From the NCBI RefSeq assembly GCF_004217225.1, contig NZ_SHKM01000001.1, forward strand, positions 1,650,137-1,714,136: a stretch of DNA of 64,000 nucleotides. The letters are read 5' to 3'. The notes beneath the pieces were generated by a model. That model was not told where the DNA came from, ran no database searches, and saw nothing but the letters and a program-made list of their open reading frames with translations. The translations under genes were made by a program, and so were the position numbers. Origin of the DNA: Azospira oryzae. GTDB taxonomy: Bacteria; Pseudomonadota; Gammaproteobacteria; Burkholderiales; Rhodocyclaceae. Below are positions 55,360-64,000 of this stretch, piece after piece. Positions within the stretch are counted from its first letter, which is position 1, and each line of letters starts with the position of its first letter.

Positions 55360-57615
55360 ATGATCGCGCAGGAACTTGAAGTCAGCTTGCACATGGCCTT
55401 CGTCGAGGCTCGGCAAAAGCGCCACGAATTCATCACCGTCGAGCATCTGCTGCTGGCGCTGGTGGACAATCCTTCTGCCGCCGAAGCCCTGCGCGCCTGC
55501 TCCGCCAACGTGGAACAACTGCGGCGGGACCTGCAGACCTTCATCGACGAGCACACCCCCACGGTGAGCGGCGAGGACGAGATCGACACCCAGCCTACCC
55601 TGGGCTTCCAGCGCGTGATCCAGCGCGCCATCCTGCACGTGCAGTCGTCCGGCAAGAAGGAAGTGACCGGCGCCAACGTGCTGGTGGCCATTTTCGGCGA
55701 GAAGGACTCCCACGCCGTGTTCTTCCTGCAGAAGCAGGGGGTCACCCGGCTCGACGTGGTGAACTTCATTTCCCACGGCATCAGCAAGTCGCCCCAGCCG
55801 GCCAAGGCCGAAACGGAACAGGAGACGGACGGCGAGAACCGCCCCGAAGCCGGCCCGCTGGAAAGCTACACCATCAACCTCAACGCCCAGGCATTGCAGG
55901 GCAAGATCGACCCCCTCATCGGCCGGGACAAGGAGTTGGAGCGGGTCATCCAGACCCTCTGCCGCCGGCGCAAGAACAACCCGCTGCTGGTGGGCGAGGC
56001 CGGGGTGGGCAAGACCGCCATCGCCGAGGGCCTGGCCCGTCGCGTGGTGGAAGGGGAAGTGCCGGAAATCCTGGCCAAGGCCCACGTCTACGCCTTGGAC
56101 ATGGGCGCCCTGCTGGCCGGCACCAAATACCGAGGCGACTTCGAGCAACGCCTCAAGGGCGTGCTCAAGGCCCTGCAGGACAATCCGGACGCCATCCTCT
56201 TCATCGACGAGATCCACACCCTGATCGGCGCCGGCGCCGCTTCCGGCGGCACCCTGGATGCCTCCAACCTGCTCAAGCCGGCCCTCTCCGGCGGCCAGCT
56301 GAAGTGCATCGGGGCCACCACCTACACCGAGTACCGGGGTATTTTCGAGAAGGACCACGCCCTTTCCCGCCGCTTCCAGAAGATCGACGTGAATGAGCCC
56401 TCCGTGGCCGAGACCGTGGAAATCCTCAAGGGACTGAAGACCCGTTTCGAATCCCACCACGGCATCAAGTATTCCAGCGCCGCCATCAACTCGGCGGTGG
56501 AACTGGCGGCCCGTTTTATCACCGACCGCCACCTGCCGGACAAGGCCATCGACGTCATCGACGAGGCCGGTGCCGCCCAGCGTATCCTGCCCAAGTCGCG
56601 GCAGAAGAAGATCATCGGCAAGCCGGAGATCGAGGAGATCGTCGCCAAGATCGCCCGCATCCCCTCCAGCCACGTTTCCAACGACGACAAGGCGACCCTG
56701 AAGAACCTGGAGCGGGACCTGAAGGCCACCGTTTTCGGCCAGGATGCAGCCATTGACGCCCTGGCCAAGGCCATCAAGATGGCCCGTTCCGGCCTCGGCG
56801 CCCCGGGCAAGCCCATCGGCGCCTTCCTCTTCTCCGGCCCCACCGGCGTCGGCAAGACGGAAGTGGCCAAGCAGCTCGCCTACTTCCTCGGCGTGGACCT
56901 GACCCGCTTCGACATGTCCGAGTACATGGAACGGCATGCCGTTTCCCGCCTCATCGGCGCGCCTCCCGGCTATGTGGGTTTCGACCAGGGCGGCCTGCTG
57001 ACCGAAGCCGTCACCAAGAAGCCCTACTGCGTGCTGCTGCTGGACGAAATCGAGAAGGCCCATCCGGACATCTACAACATTCTGCTGCAGGTGATGGACC
57101 ACGGCACCCTGACCGACAACAACGGGCGCAAGGCCGATTTCCGCAACGTGGTCATCATCATGACCACCAACGCCGGCGCCGCCGAGTTGCAGAAGCCGTC
57201 GGTGGGCTTCACTTCCAGCAAAGAAGTGGGCGACGAGATGGTGGAGATCAAGCGCCTGTTCACGCCGGAGTTCCGCAACCGGCTGGACGCCACCATTTCC
57301 TTCAAGCCCCTGGACCACGACATCATCCTGCGGGTGGTGGACAAGTTCCTCATGCAGCTGGAAGAGCAGTTGCACGAGAAGAAGGTGGAAGCCGTGTTCA
57401 CCGACGCCCTCAAGGACATGCTGGCGGAGCGGGGCTTCGACCCGCTCATGGGGGCCCGGCCCATGGCCCGCCTGATCCAGGACACCATTCGCGCCGCCCT
57501 GGCCGACGAACTGCTGTTCGGCCGCCTGGCCCACGGCGGCAAGGTCACCGTGGATGTGGACAAGGAGGGCAAGGTGAAGCTCGAATTCGCCAAGGAGGCG
57601 GAAGCGGTAGCCTGA
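55360..57615 (+). CDS. clpA: ATP-dependent Clp protease ATP-binding subunit
   Basis: A 751-residue AAA+ unfoldase. It has an N-terminal Clp_N domain, two AAA modules with Walker A motifs [13 protein letters not shown] (about residue 210) and [13 protein letters not shown] (about residue 495), Walker B in ILFIDEIH and [13 protein letters not shown], and lacks the long middle domain of ClpB, so it is ClpA. It works with ClpP (not in the window) and ClpS. Confidence 0.97.
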   Translation: MIAQELEVSLHMAFVEARQKRHEFITVEHLLLALVDNPSAAEALRACSANVEQLRRDLQTFIDEHTPTVSGEDEIDTQPTLGFQRVIQRAILHVQSSGKKEVTGANVLVAIFGEKDSHAVFFLQKQGVTRLDVVNFISHGISKSPQPAKAETEQETDGENRPEAGPLESYTINLNAQALQGKIDPLIGRDKELERVIQTLCRRRKNNPLLVGEAGVGKTAIAEGLARRVVEGEVPEILAKAHVYALDMGALLAGTKYRGDFEQRLKGVLKALQDNPDAILFIDEIHTLIGAGAASGGTLDASNLLKPALSGGQLKCIGATTYTEYRGIFEKDHALSRRFQKIDVNEPSVAETVEILKGLKTRFESHHGIKYSSAAINSAVELAARFITDRHLPDKAIDVIDEAGAAQRILPKSRQKKIIGKPEIEEIVAKIARIPSSHVSNDDKATLKNLERDLKATVFGQDAAIDALAKAIKMARSGLGAPGKPIGAFLFSGPTGVGKTEVAKQLAYFLGVDLTRFDMSEYMERHAVSRLIGAPPGYVGFDQGGLLTEAVTKKPYCVLLLDEIEKAHPDIYNILLQVMDHGTLTDNNGRKADFRNVVIIMTTNAGAAELQKPSVGFTSSKEVGDEMVEIKRLFTPEFRNRLDATISFKPLDHDIILRVVDKFLMQLEEQLHEKKVEAVFTDALKDMLAERGFDPLMGARPMARLIQDTIRAALADELLFGRLAHGGKVTVDVDKEGKVKLEFAKEAEAVA

Positions 57616-57633
57616 ACCCGACCCGACCCAAAA

Positions 57634-57665
57634 GGCTGCGCCCCTTCCGGCGCAGCCTTTTTTTT
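57634..57665 (+). terminator. Terminator after clpA
   Basis: GGCTGCGCC - CCTTCC - GGCGCAGCC followed by eight T's, 18 bp past the clpA stop. Confidence 0.93.
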
Positions 57666-57713
57666 GCCTAGAATCCGGAACCGCCAACCACCACCAGAAA
57701 ATCAGGAGACCCC

Positions 57714-58205
57714 ATGAGCTTCACCACCCCGGACCTGTGCGATGCCAACGAAGCCGCCATCGGCCGCACCCTGCGCGTCGTCGCCCCCATGTTCAAGGCC
57801 TACGGCGGCCGTACCCGCTTTTCCGGCCGCATCCACACCCTGAAGATTTTCGAGGACAACTCCCTGGTGCGCGAAGCCCTGGGCCAGCCCGGCCAGGGCA
57901 AGGTGCTGGTGGTGGATGGCGGCGGCTCCCTGCGCTGCGCCCTGGTGGGCGACCAGCTGGCCGTGCTGGCCCGGAAGAACGGCTGGGAAGGCATCGTCGT
58001 GTATGGCTGCATCCGGGATTCGGCCGAGATCAACCGTACCGACCTGGGGGTGCGCGCCCTGGACACCCACCCCCAGAAAAGCATCAAGAAGGGTGTCGGC
58101 GACCAGAACATCGACGTCACCTTCGGCGGTGTCACCTTCAAGCCGGAGGAATGGATCTACGTGGATGAAGACGGCGTCATCGTCTCCGCCACGCCCCTGC
58201 TGTAA
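57714..58205 (+). CDS. rraA: Regulator of ribonuclease E activity A (RraA family)
   Basis: A 163-residue RraA/DlpA-family protein with [21 protein letters not shown], the [18 protein letters not shown] core and GCIRDSAEI with the Arg-Asp pair. In E. coli RraA inhibits RNase E; relatives are also oxaloacetate decarboxylases or 4-hydroxy-4-methyl-2-oxoglutarate aldolases, so the catalytic role remains open. It stands alone between terminators. Confidence 0.9.
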   Translation: MSFTTPDLCDANEAAIGRTLRVVAPMFKAYGGRTRFSGRIHTLKIFEDNSLVREALGQPGQGKVLVVDGGGSLRCALVGDQLAVLARKNGWEGIVVYGCIRDSAEINRTDLGVRALDTHPQKSIKKGVGDQNIDVTFGGVTFKPEEWIYVDEDGVIVSATPLL

Positions 58206-58220
58206 GCGACACCGCCCTGC

Positions 58221-58246
58221 CGGGGCCGTCCGCCGGGACGGCCCCG
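58221..58246 (+). terminator. Hairpin after rraA
   Basis: CGGGGCCGTCC - GCCG - GGACGGCCCCG: perfect 11-base stem, 15 bp past the rraA stop; no T-run follows. Confidence 0.6.
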
Positions 58247-58494
58247 CCCGCCCTCGTCCCCTCGCCCTCTTCCATCCCGCCTGCGCGGCCCGCGGGCACC
58301 CGCCGTTTTCCCTACGGCGGCCGGCCATTCCCACCACCAGACAATGCCCACGGGTTTTCCCCTATTCCATTGAACAGGAAAGCCGGAGTCATCCCGCACC
58401 GCCCACCCATTTCATTTCACTGCCGCGAATATCGTTTCATATAGCGGAACTCGATTTGCAACACCATAAAAATACAGGGAAAAATATTGTCTTG
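58247..58494. other. Non-coding gap between rraA and aceA
   Basis: The first part (to about 58380) is C-rich without features; the second part (58380-58494) turns A/T-rich as it nears the aceA promoter. No open frame with a ribosome binding site was found. Confidence 0.5.
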
Positions 58495-58510
58495 TGTCTT
58501 ATATAAGACA
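58495..58510. promoter_or_regulatory. Perfect 16-bp palindrome upstream of aceA, probable operator
   Basis: TGTCTTATATAAGACA is a perfect palindrome 112 bp before the aceA start and 24 bp before the presumed -10 box. Its form and position suggest a site for a dimeric regulator, for example of the GntR family. Confidence 0.55.
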
Positions 58511-58511
58511 T

Positions 58512-58540
58512 GTGTTGCTGTGCAAAATCGGCGCTATACT
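58512..58540 (+). promoter_or_regulatory. Candidate aceA promoter
   Basis: TATACT at 58535-58540 is a good -10 hexamer; the -35 at 58512-58517 (GTGTTG, 17-bp spacer) is poor, which would fit a promoter that needs an activator. Leader of about 75 bases; ribosome binding site AGAGGA seven bases before the ATG. Confidence 0.45.
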
Positions 58541-58622
58541 TTTTCCCATCGGAGCACAGGAAACGTCACCCCGACACTGGCCTCCGAATCTTCCGCCAAC
58601 GCTATTTATAGAGGAACCGAAC

Positions 58623-59933
58623 ATGAGCACTCGCGAACAGCAAATCGCCGCCCTGGAAAAAGACTGGGCTGAGAACCCCCGTTGGAAGGGCGTCAAGCGT
58701 GGTTATTCCGCTGCTGACGTGGTTCGTCTGCGCGGCTCCCTGCAGCCCGAGTACACCTTCGCCCAGCGCGGTGCCAAGGTCCTCTGGGAAAAGGTCAACG
58801 GCGGCGCCAAGAAGGGCTACGTGAATGCTTTCGGCGCCATCACCGCCGGTCAAGCCATGCAACAGGCCAAGGCCGGCCTGGAAGCCGTGTATCTGTCCGG
58901 CTGGCAGGTTGCTGCCGACGGCAACACCTCCGAAACCATGTACCCGGACCAGTCCCTGTATGCCTACGACTCCGTCCCCACCATGGTTCGCCGCATCAAC
59001 AACACCTTCAAGCGCGCTGACGAAATCCAGTGGTCCCGCGGCATCAACCCCGGCGACAAGGAGTTCATCGACTACTTCCTGCCCATCGTGGCCGACGCTG
59101 AAGCCGGTTTCGGCGGCGTGCTGAACGCCTTCGAACTGATGAAGAACATGATCGCCGCCGGCGCCGCCGGTGTGCACTTCGAAGACCAGCTGGCTGCCGC
59201 CAAGAAGTGTGGCCACATGGGTGGCAAGGTGCTGGTGCCGACCCGCGAAGCCGTGGAAAAGCTGATCTCCGCCCGTTTCGCCGCTGACGTCATGGGCGTT
59301 CCCACCCTGATCCTGGCCCGTACCGATGCCGAAGCTGCCAACCTGATCACCTCCGACTACGACGCCAACGACAAGCCCTTCCTCACCGGCGAACGTACCC
59401 AGGAAGGCTTCTTCCGCGTCAAGAACGGTCTGGAACAGTCCATCTCCCGCGGCGTTGCCTACGCTCCCTACGCCGATCTGGTGTGGTGCGAAACCGGCGT
59501 GCCCGACATCGGCTTCGCCCGTGAATTCGCCCAGGCCGTGCATGCTGCCTGCCCCGGCAAGCTGCTGTCCTACAACTGCTCCCCGTCCTTCAACTGGAAG
59601 AAGAACCTCAACGACAGCCAGATCGCTTCCTTCCAGGAAGAACTGTCCGCCCTGGGCTACAAGTACCAGTTCATCACCCTGGCCGGCATCCACGTCAATT
59701 GGTACAACACCTTCAAGTTCGCCAAGGCCTACGCCGGCGGCGAAGGCATGAAGCACTACGTGGAAATGGTGCAGGAGCCCGAATTCGCCGCCCGCGAAGA
59801 CGGCTACACCTTCGTCTCCCACCAGCAGGAAGTGGGCACCGGCTACTTCGACGACGTGACCACCGTGATCCAGGGCGGCTCCTCCTCCGTCAAGGCCCTG
59901 ACCGGTTCCACCGAAGAAGAACAGTTCCACTAA
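58623..59933 (+). CDS. aceA: Isocitrate lyase
   Basis: AceA splits isocitrate into glyoxylate and succinate, the entry of the glyoxylate shunt. The 436-residue protein has the catalytic motif KKCGHMGGK with Cys196, the metal-binding region [10 protein letters not shown], and [13 protein letters not shown]. The length matches proteobacterial AceA. The codon use differs from neighbours: T-ending codons such as GCT and CGT are frequent, as in highly expressed genes. Malate synthase is not in the window. Confidence 0.97.
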   Translation: MSTREQQIAALEKDWAENPRWKGVKRGYSAADVVRLRGSLQPEYTFAQRGAKVLWEKVNGGAKKGYVNAFGAITAGQAMQQAKAGLEAVYLSGWQVAADGNTSETMYPDQSLYAYDSVPTMVRRINNTFKRADEIQWSRGINPGDKEFIDYFLPIVADAEAGFGGVLNAFELMKNMIAAGAAGVHFEDQLAAAKKCGHMGGKVLVPTREAVEKLISARFAADVMGVPTLILARTDAEAANLITSDYDANDKPFLTGERTQEGFFRVKNGLEQSISRGVAYAPYADLVWCETGVPDIGFAREFAQAVHAACPGKLLSYNCSPSFNWKKNLNDSQIASFQEELSALGYKYQFITLAGIHVNWYNTFKFAKAYAGGEGMKHYVEMVQEPEFAAREDGYTFVSHQQEVGTGYFDDVTTVIQGGSSSVKALTGSTEEEQFH

Positions 59934-59944
59934 GCAGCACCCGC

Positions 59945-60073
59945 GGGCATCCCGGCCAGGGTCGGGATGCCCGGCAGCAGATCAGTCTGCTGCCATCAGG
60001 AATCCGAATTGCATCATCCCTTATCCTCTTGCTTGGGGAACAGGCCGACACCCACAAGGTGTCGGCTTTTTTT
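59945..60073 (+). terminator. Three successive hairpins, the last a strong terminator, after aceA
   Basis: First, GGGCATCCCG (59945-59954) with CGGGATGCCC (59963-59972). Second, GCAGCA and TGCTGC near 59975-59994. Third, GCCGACACC (60044-60052), CACAA loop, GGTGTCGGC (60058-60066), then seven T's to 60073. The third is a clear factor-independent terminator for aceA, giving a 3' UTR of about 140 bases. Confidence 0.8.
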
Positions 60074-60154
60074 ATGTGCCGTCACAAAAAGGCCCATGAC
60101 AGAAGCGGGCCTGCAGGCAAGAATGGCGGCTCCTTCCGCCTTCGCCCCCAGGCC

Positions 60155-61042
60155 ATGAACGCCGCCAGCCTCGCCCGACTGCTCCTGCTCGCCGCCATCT
60201 GGGGCGCCTCCTTCCTCTTCCTGCGCCTCACCGTGCCCGCCTTCGGCACCGTGTGGACGGTGGAAGTGCGGGTCATTCTGGCCGCCGCCAGCCTCACCCT
60301 GTTCGCCTGGTGGAGCGGCGAGGCCCTGCAGTGGCGCCGGCACTGGCGCCAGTATCTGATCATCGGCCTGTGCAACTCGGCCCTGCCCTTCCTGCTCTTC
60401 GCCTATGCCGCCCAGAGCCTGGGGGCCGGCCTGCTCTCCATCCTCAATTCCACCTCGCCCCTCTTCGCCGTCATCATCGGCGCCCTGTGGCTGCGCCAGC
60501 CCATCCGCGCCGTGACCGTGGCCGGCCTGCTGCTGGGCCTGGGGGGTGTGGCCGTGCTGGCCTGGGACGGGCTGCAGAGCAGCGCCAGTCCCGACGCCTG
60601 GCTGCCCATGCTGGCCGCCGCCCTGGCCCCTTCCGCCTATGCTTTCGCCAGCGTGTACAGCCGCCACCACGGCCAGGGCATCACGCCCCTGGCCACGACC
60701 CAGGGCAGCATGATCTGCGCCGCCCTGCTGGTGCTGCCCCTGGCCGCGCCCCAGGGCCTGCCGGCAGCGGCCACTCCCACCGCCTGGGGCGCCCTGCTGG
60801 GCCTGGCGGTGTTGTGCACGGCCTGGGCCTACCAGCTCTATTTCCGGCTGGTGCACGAAGTGGGCCCCCTGGGCGCCCTCTCGGTGACCTTCCTCATTCC
60901 GGTGTTCGGCGTGCTGTGGGGGGTGTTGCTGCTGGGAGAAAAGCTGGGCGGCCACTTGCTGCTGGGCGGCTCCCTGGTGCTGCTGGGCACGGCCCTGGCC
61001 AACGGCCTGCTGAAGTGGCCGCGGCTGGCCCGCCCGGCCTAG
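60155..61042 (+). CDS. EamA/DMT family transporter
   Basis: A 295-residue membrane protein with ten hydrophobic segments in two EamA repeats (AIWGASFLFLRL in the first; LCTAWAYQLYFRLVHEVGPLGA in the second). Related to YdcZ/RhaT-type metabolite exporters but the substrate is unknown. It differs from the EamA gene at 12.1 kb, the two sharing only the general family pattern. It ends one base before the stop of the convergent thioredoxin-like gene. Confidence 0.9.
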   Translation: MNAASLARLLLLAAIWGASFLFLRLTVPAFGTVWTVEVRVILAAASLTLFAWWSGEALQWRRHWRQYLIIGLCNSALPFLLFAYAAQSLGAGLLSILNSTSPLFAVIIGALWLRQPIRAVTVAGLLLGLGGVAVLAWDGLQSSASPDAWLPMLAAALAPSAYAFASVYSRHHGQGITPLATTQGSMICAALLVLPLAAPQGLPAAATPTAWGALLGLAVLCTAWAYQLYFRLVHEVGPLGALSVTFLIPVFGVLWGVLLLGEKLGGHLLLGGSLVLLGTALANGLLKWPRLARPA

Positions 61043-61043
61043 A

Positions 61044-61475
61044 TCAGCGGCTAGCGCGACGCGCCACGACGCCGGCCAGGGCCAGGATTTCCTCGCCTTC
61101 GTCGGCAGAAAAGCCTTGCGGCAGGGCCGGCCGGCCGTCACCGGCCAGGGCGGCGGCGACGGAACGGCCCAGGATGGCGCCGTCCGGCAGGATGGGGCCG
61201 AAGAAGCGCAATTCGCCGCCCCGGATCACCGCCAGGGTGGGAAAGGTTTCCACATCGAGACTGGGCAGGGCGTCCGCCGCATCCTCGATGTCGATCCAGG
61301 CCCAGGCGCCCTCATGGCCCGCCGCGGCGGCCGCCGTGGCGGCCTCGAAGCCCCGGCAGACGCCGCACCAGGCGGCGCAGAGCACCAGCACCACCGGCGC
61401 TGCCGGCGCCCCATCGGCGTCGTCGGGCCATTGCAGGTCGGCAAAGCGCAACAGGGAAACGGGGGACTGGGACAT
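61044..61475 (-). CDS. Thioredoxin-like protein
   Basis: A thioredoxin-fold protein with the active-site motif CAAWCGVC (W-C-G-V-C) followed by the strand-helix pattern WAWIDIED and the cis-Pro region VETFPTLAVI. With the start at 61475 (MSQSPVS) it is 143 residues; a start at 61526 would add 17 Ala-rich residues. There is no convincing signal peptide, so it is probably cytoplasmic. Its redox partner is unknown. Confidence 0.8.
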   Translation of the reverse strand: MSQSPVSLLRFADLQWPDDADGAPAAPVVLVLCAAWCGVCRGFEAATAAAAAGHEGAWAWIDIEDAADALPSLDVETFPTLAVIRGGELRFFGPILPDGAILGRSVAAALAGDGRPALPQGFSADEGEEILALAGVVARRASR

Positions 61476-61663
61476 GGCGGCAGAGGCCGCCGCAGCGGCC
61501 GCGAAGTGGGCGGGGAAGGCGGCCATTGTGCGCCAATCCTGCCGCCCGGGGGAATGGGTGGCGCGGGAAAAATGGGGGAACCGGGCGCTGGATCACTGAG
61601 AGCGGGCCCTGCCGCCCGGCATTGCCAAGGCGGCCCCGGGCGCGGATAATCCGCCCTCCCGCA

Positions 61664-61868
61664 GGAGAGAGGGGCCCATGCCGCTACCGGCGCCGGGCCT
61701 CCGCCGAAGGCGCAAGCTCCCATAATCGCTCAGGCACCAGGAACTGCGGGTTTCGTATTTGCCGTCTGGAGAGCGGCCGGCCGCAATGCGGCGCGGCCCA
61801 CCGAAGGGGCTAAGCCGGCGCCGTGGGGCGCAGGCCGAAACTCTCAGGTACAAGGACAGGGGGAGAGG
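61664..61868 (+). ncRNA. Tandem glycine riboswitch
   Basis: Two glycine-aptamer copies in a row. The first runs from GGAGAGAG (61664) through GCCGAAGGCGCAAGCTCCC, ATAATCGCTCAGGCACCAGG to about 61764. The second runs from TCTGGAGAGC (61765) through CACCGAAGGGGCTAAGCC and AAACTCTCAGGTACAAGGAC to about 61868. Both contain the hallmark core motifs (GCCGAAGG or ACCGAAGG, and CTCTCAGG-x3-AAGGACAG) of the gcvT class. It lies 154 bp upstream of the TRIC-family gene. An imperfect inverted repeat at 61873-61907 could be the expression platform; no T-run follows. Confidence 0.9.
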
Positions 61869-62021
61869 CGCATCCGGCAAGGGTCTTCAGCATGGCCTGC
61901 CGCCGGACCTTATCTGTAAAGGCGCTTCCGTCATGCCCTGCCACGCCCCAATACCGGCGCACCTGCCGGCCTATTCCCTTTGCTTTGTCGCATCCTGCCT
62001 GCCTCTGCGGGGAGGTGTGCC

Positions 62022-62636
62022 GTGCTGATCACCATCTACCTCATCGCCATCACCGCCGAGGCCATGTCCGGCGCCCTGGCCGCCGGCCGGCGCAACATGG
62101 ACATCTTCGGCGTCGCCTTCATCGCCTTCGTCACCGCCCTGGGCGGCGGCACCATCCGCGACATGGTGCTGGGCCACTTCCCCATCGGCTGGACCCAGCA
62201 TCCGCCCTACATCTACCTGGTCATTTCCGCCGGCCTGGTGACCACCCTCTTCGCCCGCTTCATGCACCACCTGAAGACCGTCTTCCTGGTGCTGGACGCC
62301 CTGGGCCTCATCGCCTTTTCCCTAATCGGCTGCGAAGTGGCCCTGGGCATGGGCTACGCCCCGGTGGTGGTGATCATGGCCGGCATGATCACCGGCATCT
62401 TCGGCGGCATCCTGCGGGACGTGCTGTGCAACCAGGTGCCGGTGGTGTTCCGCCAGGAGCTGTACGCCAGCGTCTCCCTGGCCGTGTGCAGCCTCTACCT
62501 GGTGCTGCGAGACCTGGGCCTGGGCACGGAGGCCAACACCCTGATCAGCTTCGGCCTGGGCCTGGCCCTGCGCCTCTGCGCCATCTGGCGCGGCTGGAAG
62601 CTGCCGACCTTCTCCTACCGCCAGCGCTGGGACTGA
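62022..62636 (+). CDS. TRIC-family (UPF0126) membrane protein, glycine riboswitch controlled
   Basis: A 204-residue inner-membrane protein with seven membrane segments in two UPF0126 repeats; each repeat has a G-G-G-x-x-R-D-like motif, seen as TALGGGTIRDMVLG and FGGILRDVLCNQVPVVF. Bacterial relatives form trimeric cation channels or are proposed amino-acid, in particular glycine, transporters. The start is GTG at 62022 with GGGGAGG before it. The upstream glycine riboswitch ties this gene to glycine. Confidence 0.9.
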   Translation: MLITIYLIAITAEAMSGALAAGRRNMDIFGVAFIAFVTALGGGTIRDMVLGHFPIGWTQHPPYIYLVISAGLVTTLFARFMHHLKTVFLVLDALGLIAFSLIGCEVALGMGYAPVVVIMAGMITGIFGGILRDVLCNQVPVVFRQELYASVSLAVCSLYLVLRDLGLGTEANTLISFGLGLALRLCAIWRGWKLPTFSYRQRWD

Positions 62637-62770
62637 TGCCGGCCCGGCCCCGGGAAATCCCCGGGGCCCGCCGATTCATTCTTTTGATGGCCGGAAACCG
62701 GCCCCGGGCCGCCGGGTCCATCCCTCATCGCCGGGCTTGACCCACCACAACAACGATGAGGAGACCCACC

Positions 62771-63202
62771 ATGCCCCACCGCAGCATTGCCCACATCATC
62801 AGCCAGCAGACCCCGGTCACCGCGACCGCCGACCTTACCGTGCGGGAGGCCTGCCAGCGCATGGCCGCCGCCAGGGTCGGCGCCCTGCTGGTGGTGGAAC
62901 ACGGCTTTCTCACCGGCATCTTCACCGAGCGGGACGCCCTCAACCGGGTCCTGGCCCCGGGGCTGGACCCGGAGCACACCCTGCTGTCCGAGGTGATGAC
63001 CGCCAATCCCCGCGCCGTGCCGCCGGAAAAGCCCCTCTCCTACGCCCTGCACCTGATGCACATCGGCGGCTACCGCCACATGCCGGTGGTGCAGGCGGGG
63101 CGCCCCCTGGGCATGGTCTCGGTGCGGGACGCCCTGGGGGCGGAAATCTGCGATTTCGAGCGGGACCTGGAATCCCTGGAAAAGATCGCCACCGCCCTGT
63201 AG
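62771..63202 (+). CDS. CBS-domain protein
   Basis: A 143-residue protein made of two CBS motifs (about 8-65 and 72-133), with ARVGALLVVEHGFLTGIFTERD in the first and GYRHMPVVQAGRPLGMVSVRD in the second. Such stand-alone pairs bind adenosine nucleotides and often act as energy or redox sensors for other proteins. A strong ribosome binding site (GAGGAG) lies before the ATG. The 134-bp gap to the TRIC gene contains no clear terminator. Confidence 0.9.
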   Translation: MPHRSIAHIISQQTPVTATADLTVREACQRMAAARVGALLVVEHGFLTGIFTERDALNRVLAPGLDPEHTLLSEVMTANPRAVPPEKPLSYALHLMHIGGYRHMPVVQAGRPLGMVSVRDALGAEICDFERDLESLEKIATAL

Positions 63203-63241
63203 GCCCCGCCGGCCCCGGACTACCGGGCAGGCGCCGGCGCC

Positions 63242-64000
63242 TCAGGCCGGCGTCTGCCAGTAGCCCGGGTTGCCGTAGGTGTTCTTGAGGAAGTCGATGA
63301 ACAGCCGCACCCGCAACGGCAGATGGCGGCGCTGGGGAAAGACGGCGTAGATGCCCACCGGCGGCGCCGCCCATTCGTCCAGCAGGGACACCAGCCGGCC
63401 CGCCGCCAGATCCTCCCCCACCTCCCACACCGAACGCCAGGCCAGGCCGTAGCCGGCCAGGGCCCATTCGTGCAGCACGGCGCCGTCGTTGCACTCCAGG
63501 GTGCCCGCCACCTTCAGCACCAGGCTTTCCCCTGCCTTTTCCGGATGGCGGAAGGTCCAGCCCCGCTGCTGGCCGAGGGACAGGCAGTTGTGCCCGGCCA
63601 GATCCTCCAGGGCCCGGGGCGTGCCGTGCCGCGCCAGGTAGGCGGGGCTGGCCACCACCACCCGCCGCATGTCCCCCAGCTTCAGGCTCACCAGGCTGGA
63701 ATCGCTCAGTTCCCCGATGCGCACCGAGAGGTCGATGGCCTCGTTCACCAGATCCACCAGGCGGTCCGTCAGGTCCAGGTTCACCGTCACTTCCGGATTG
63801 CCGGAAAGGAAGTCGGCCACCAGGGGCGCCACGTGCTTGCGCCCGAAACCGGCCGGGGCCGAGACCTTGAGGTGGCCGCTGGCCTTGACCCCGCCCAGGC
63901 TGACCGAGGCTTCGGCATTGGCCAGGTCGTTGAGGATGCGCTGGCAGTCCTCCAGGAAAGCGCTGCCCTCGAAGGTGAGGGACAGCTTGCGCGTGGTGCG
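63242..64000 (-). CDS. LysR-family transcriptional regulator, partial (5' end outside the window)
   Basis: The frame is open from the right edge to its TGA at 63242. The visible 252 residues start in the LysR DNA-binding linker region (RTTRKLSLTFEGSAF) and continue through the substrate-binding domain (GHLKVSAPAGFGRKHVAPLV, IDLSVRIGEL, LSLLDEWAAPP-like ending). The sequence is of the CrgA/AaeR-type group, in which R-V-R-L-F-I-D-F-L precedes the C-terminus. The helix-turn-helix lies beyond base 64000. The target is unknown. Confidence 0.92.
   Translation of the reverse strand, partial: RTTRKLSLTFEGSAFLEDCQRILNDLANAEASVSLGGVKASGHLKVSAPAGFGRKHVAPLVADFLSGNPEVTVNLDLTDRLVDLVNEAIDLSVRIGELSDSSLVSLKLGDMRRVVVASPAYLARHGTPRALEDLAGHNCLSLGQQRGWTFRHPEKAGESLVLKVAGTLECNDGAVLHEWALAGYGLAWRSVWEVGEDLAAGRLVSLLDEWAAPPVGIYAVFPQRRHLPLRVRLFIDFLKNTYGNPGYWQTPA

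Noticed and set aside
54910-57687. Long minus-strand open frame opposite clpA
   Set aside because: Antisense of clpS-clpA; no domain and no ribosome binding site.
58221-58246. Hairpin after rraA considered as a fourth copy of the palindromic repeat
   Set aside because: It shares GGCCGTCC / GGACGGCC with the family but has only a 4-base loop and lacks the GGCAgaa part, so it is more likely a simple terminator stem.

Overview
This is a 64 kb stretch of GC-rich chromosome from a betaproteobacterium, most likely one of the Rhodocyclales (Azospira/Dechlorosoma/Azoarcus-like). That placement is an inference from gene order and protein character: pilY1 - ispH - fkpB - lspA - ileS - ribF, xseB - ispA - dxs, rpsP - rimM - trmD - rplS, lptG - lptF facing pepA - holC - valS, sigma factor - DUF3619 - DUF3106 - RDD, and a glycine riboswitch ahead of a TRIC-family gene. 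About 90 % of the sequence is coding. It is mostly core chromosome: no rRNA, tRNA, CRISPR, prophage, transposase or integrase was seen.

Layout. 1-7.2 kb: end of a type IV pilus tip gene (pilY1-like), a TonB-domain protein, then a leftward cluster ribF - ileS - lspA - molybdopterin-domain protein - fkpB - ispH. 7.4-14.2 kb: amiC and tsaE leftward, queG rightward from a start codon that abuts that of tsaE, then a leftward group (EamA transporter, STAS-like protein, mercaptopyruvate sulfurtransferase, DUF1992) and a Rieske oxygenase subunit. 14.3-18.5 kb: xseB - ispA - dxs - folE2 (isoprenoid precursors, folate/queuosine precursor) and a 19-residue cysteine-rich peptide. 18.5-20.7 kb: leftward ribosomal/tRNA-modification operon. 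20.8-26.3 kb: PilZ-like protein, YihY, DUF2069, leuA, membrane J-domain protein. 26.6-34.3 kb: a CzcCBA-type heavy-metal efflux operon divergent from a two-component system that probably controls it. 34.3-39.1 kb: pssA and psd (phosphatidylethanolamine synthesis) followed upstream by ilvBNC (branched-chain amino acids). 39.3-41.5 kb: sigma factor operon. 41.5-49.2 kb: lptGF (LPS export) divergent from pepA - holC - unknown - valS. 49.4-54.4 kb: PabB-PabC fusion, TusA-like protein, BepA-like protease leftward; moaC, soxY, soxZ rightward. 54.5-60 kb: cold shock protein, clpS-clpA, rraA, aceA. 60-64 kb: EamA transporter, thioredoxin-like protein, tandem glycine riboswitch with TRIC gene, CBS-domain protein, and the 3' part of a LysR regulator.

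Most notable sequence observations: (i) three copies of a 75-bp imperfect palindromic repeat, each lying 8-28 bp past the stop codon of a leftward gene; (ii) a tandem glycine riboswitch controlling a TRIC-family membrane protein; (iii) a 19-residue, 4-cysteine, +9 charged peptide with a strong ribosome binding site, its own terminator and a Fur-box-like sequence upstream; (iv) a sigma factor whose conserved N-terminus has no ATG/GTG/TTG and appears to start at CTG; (v) a promoter placed so that clpS would be a leaderless mRNA; (vi) a perfect 16-bp palindrome upstream of aceA; (vii) OmpR-type direct repeats at the efflux/two-component divergent promoter.
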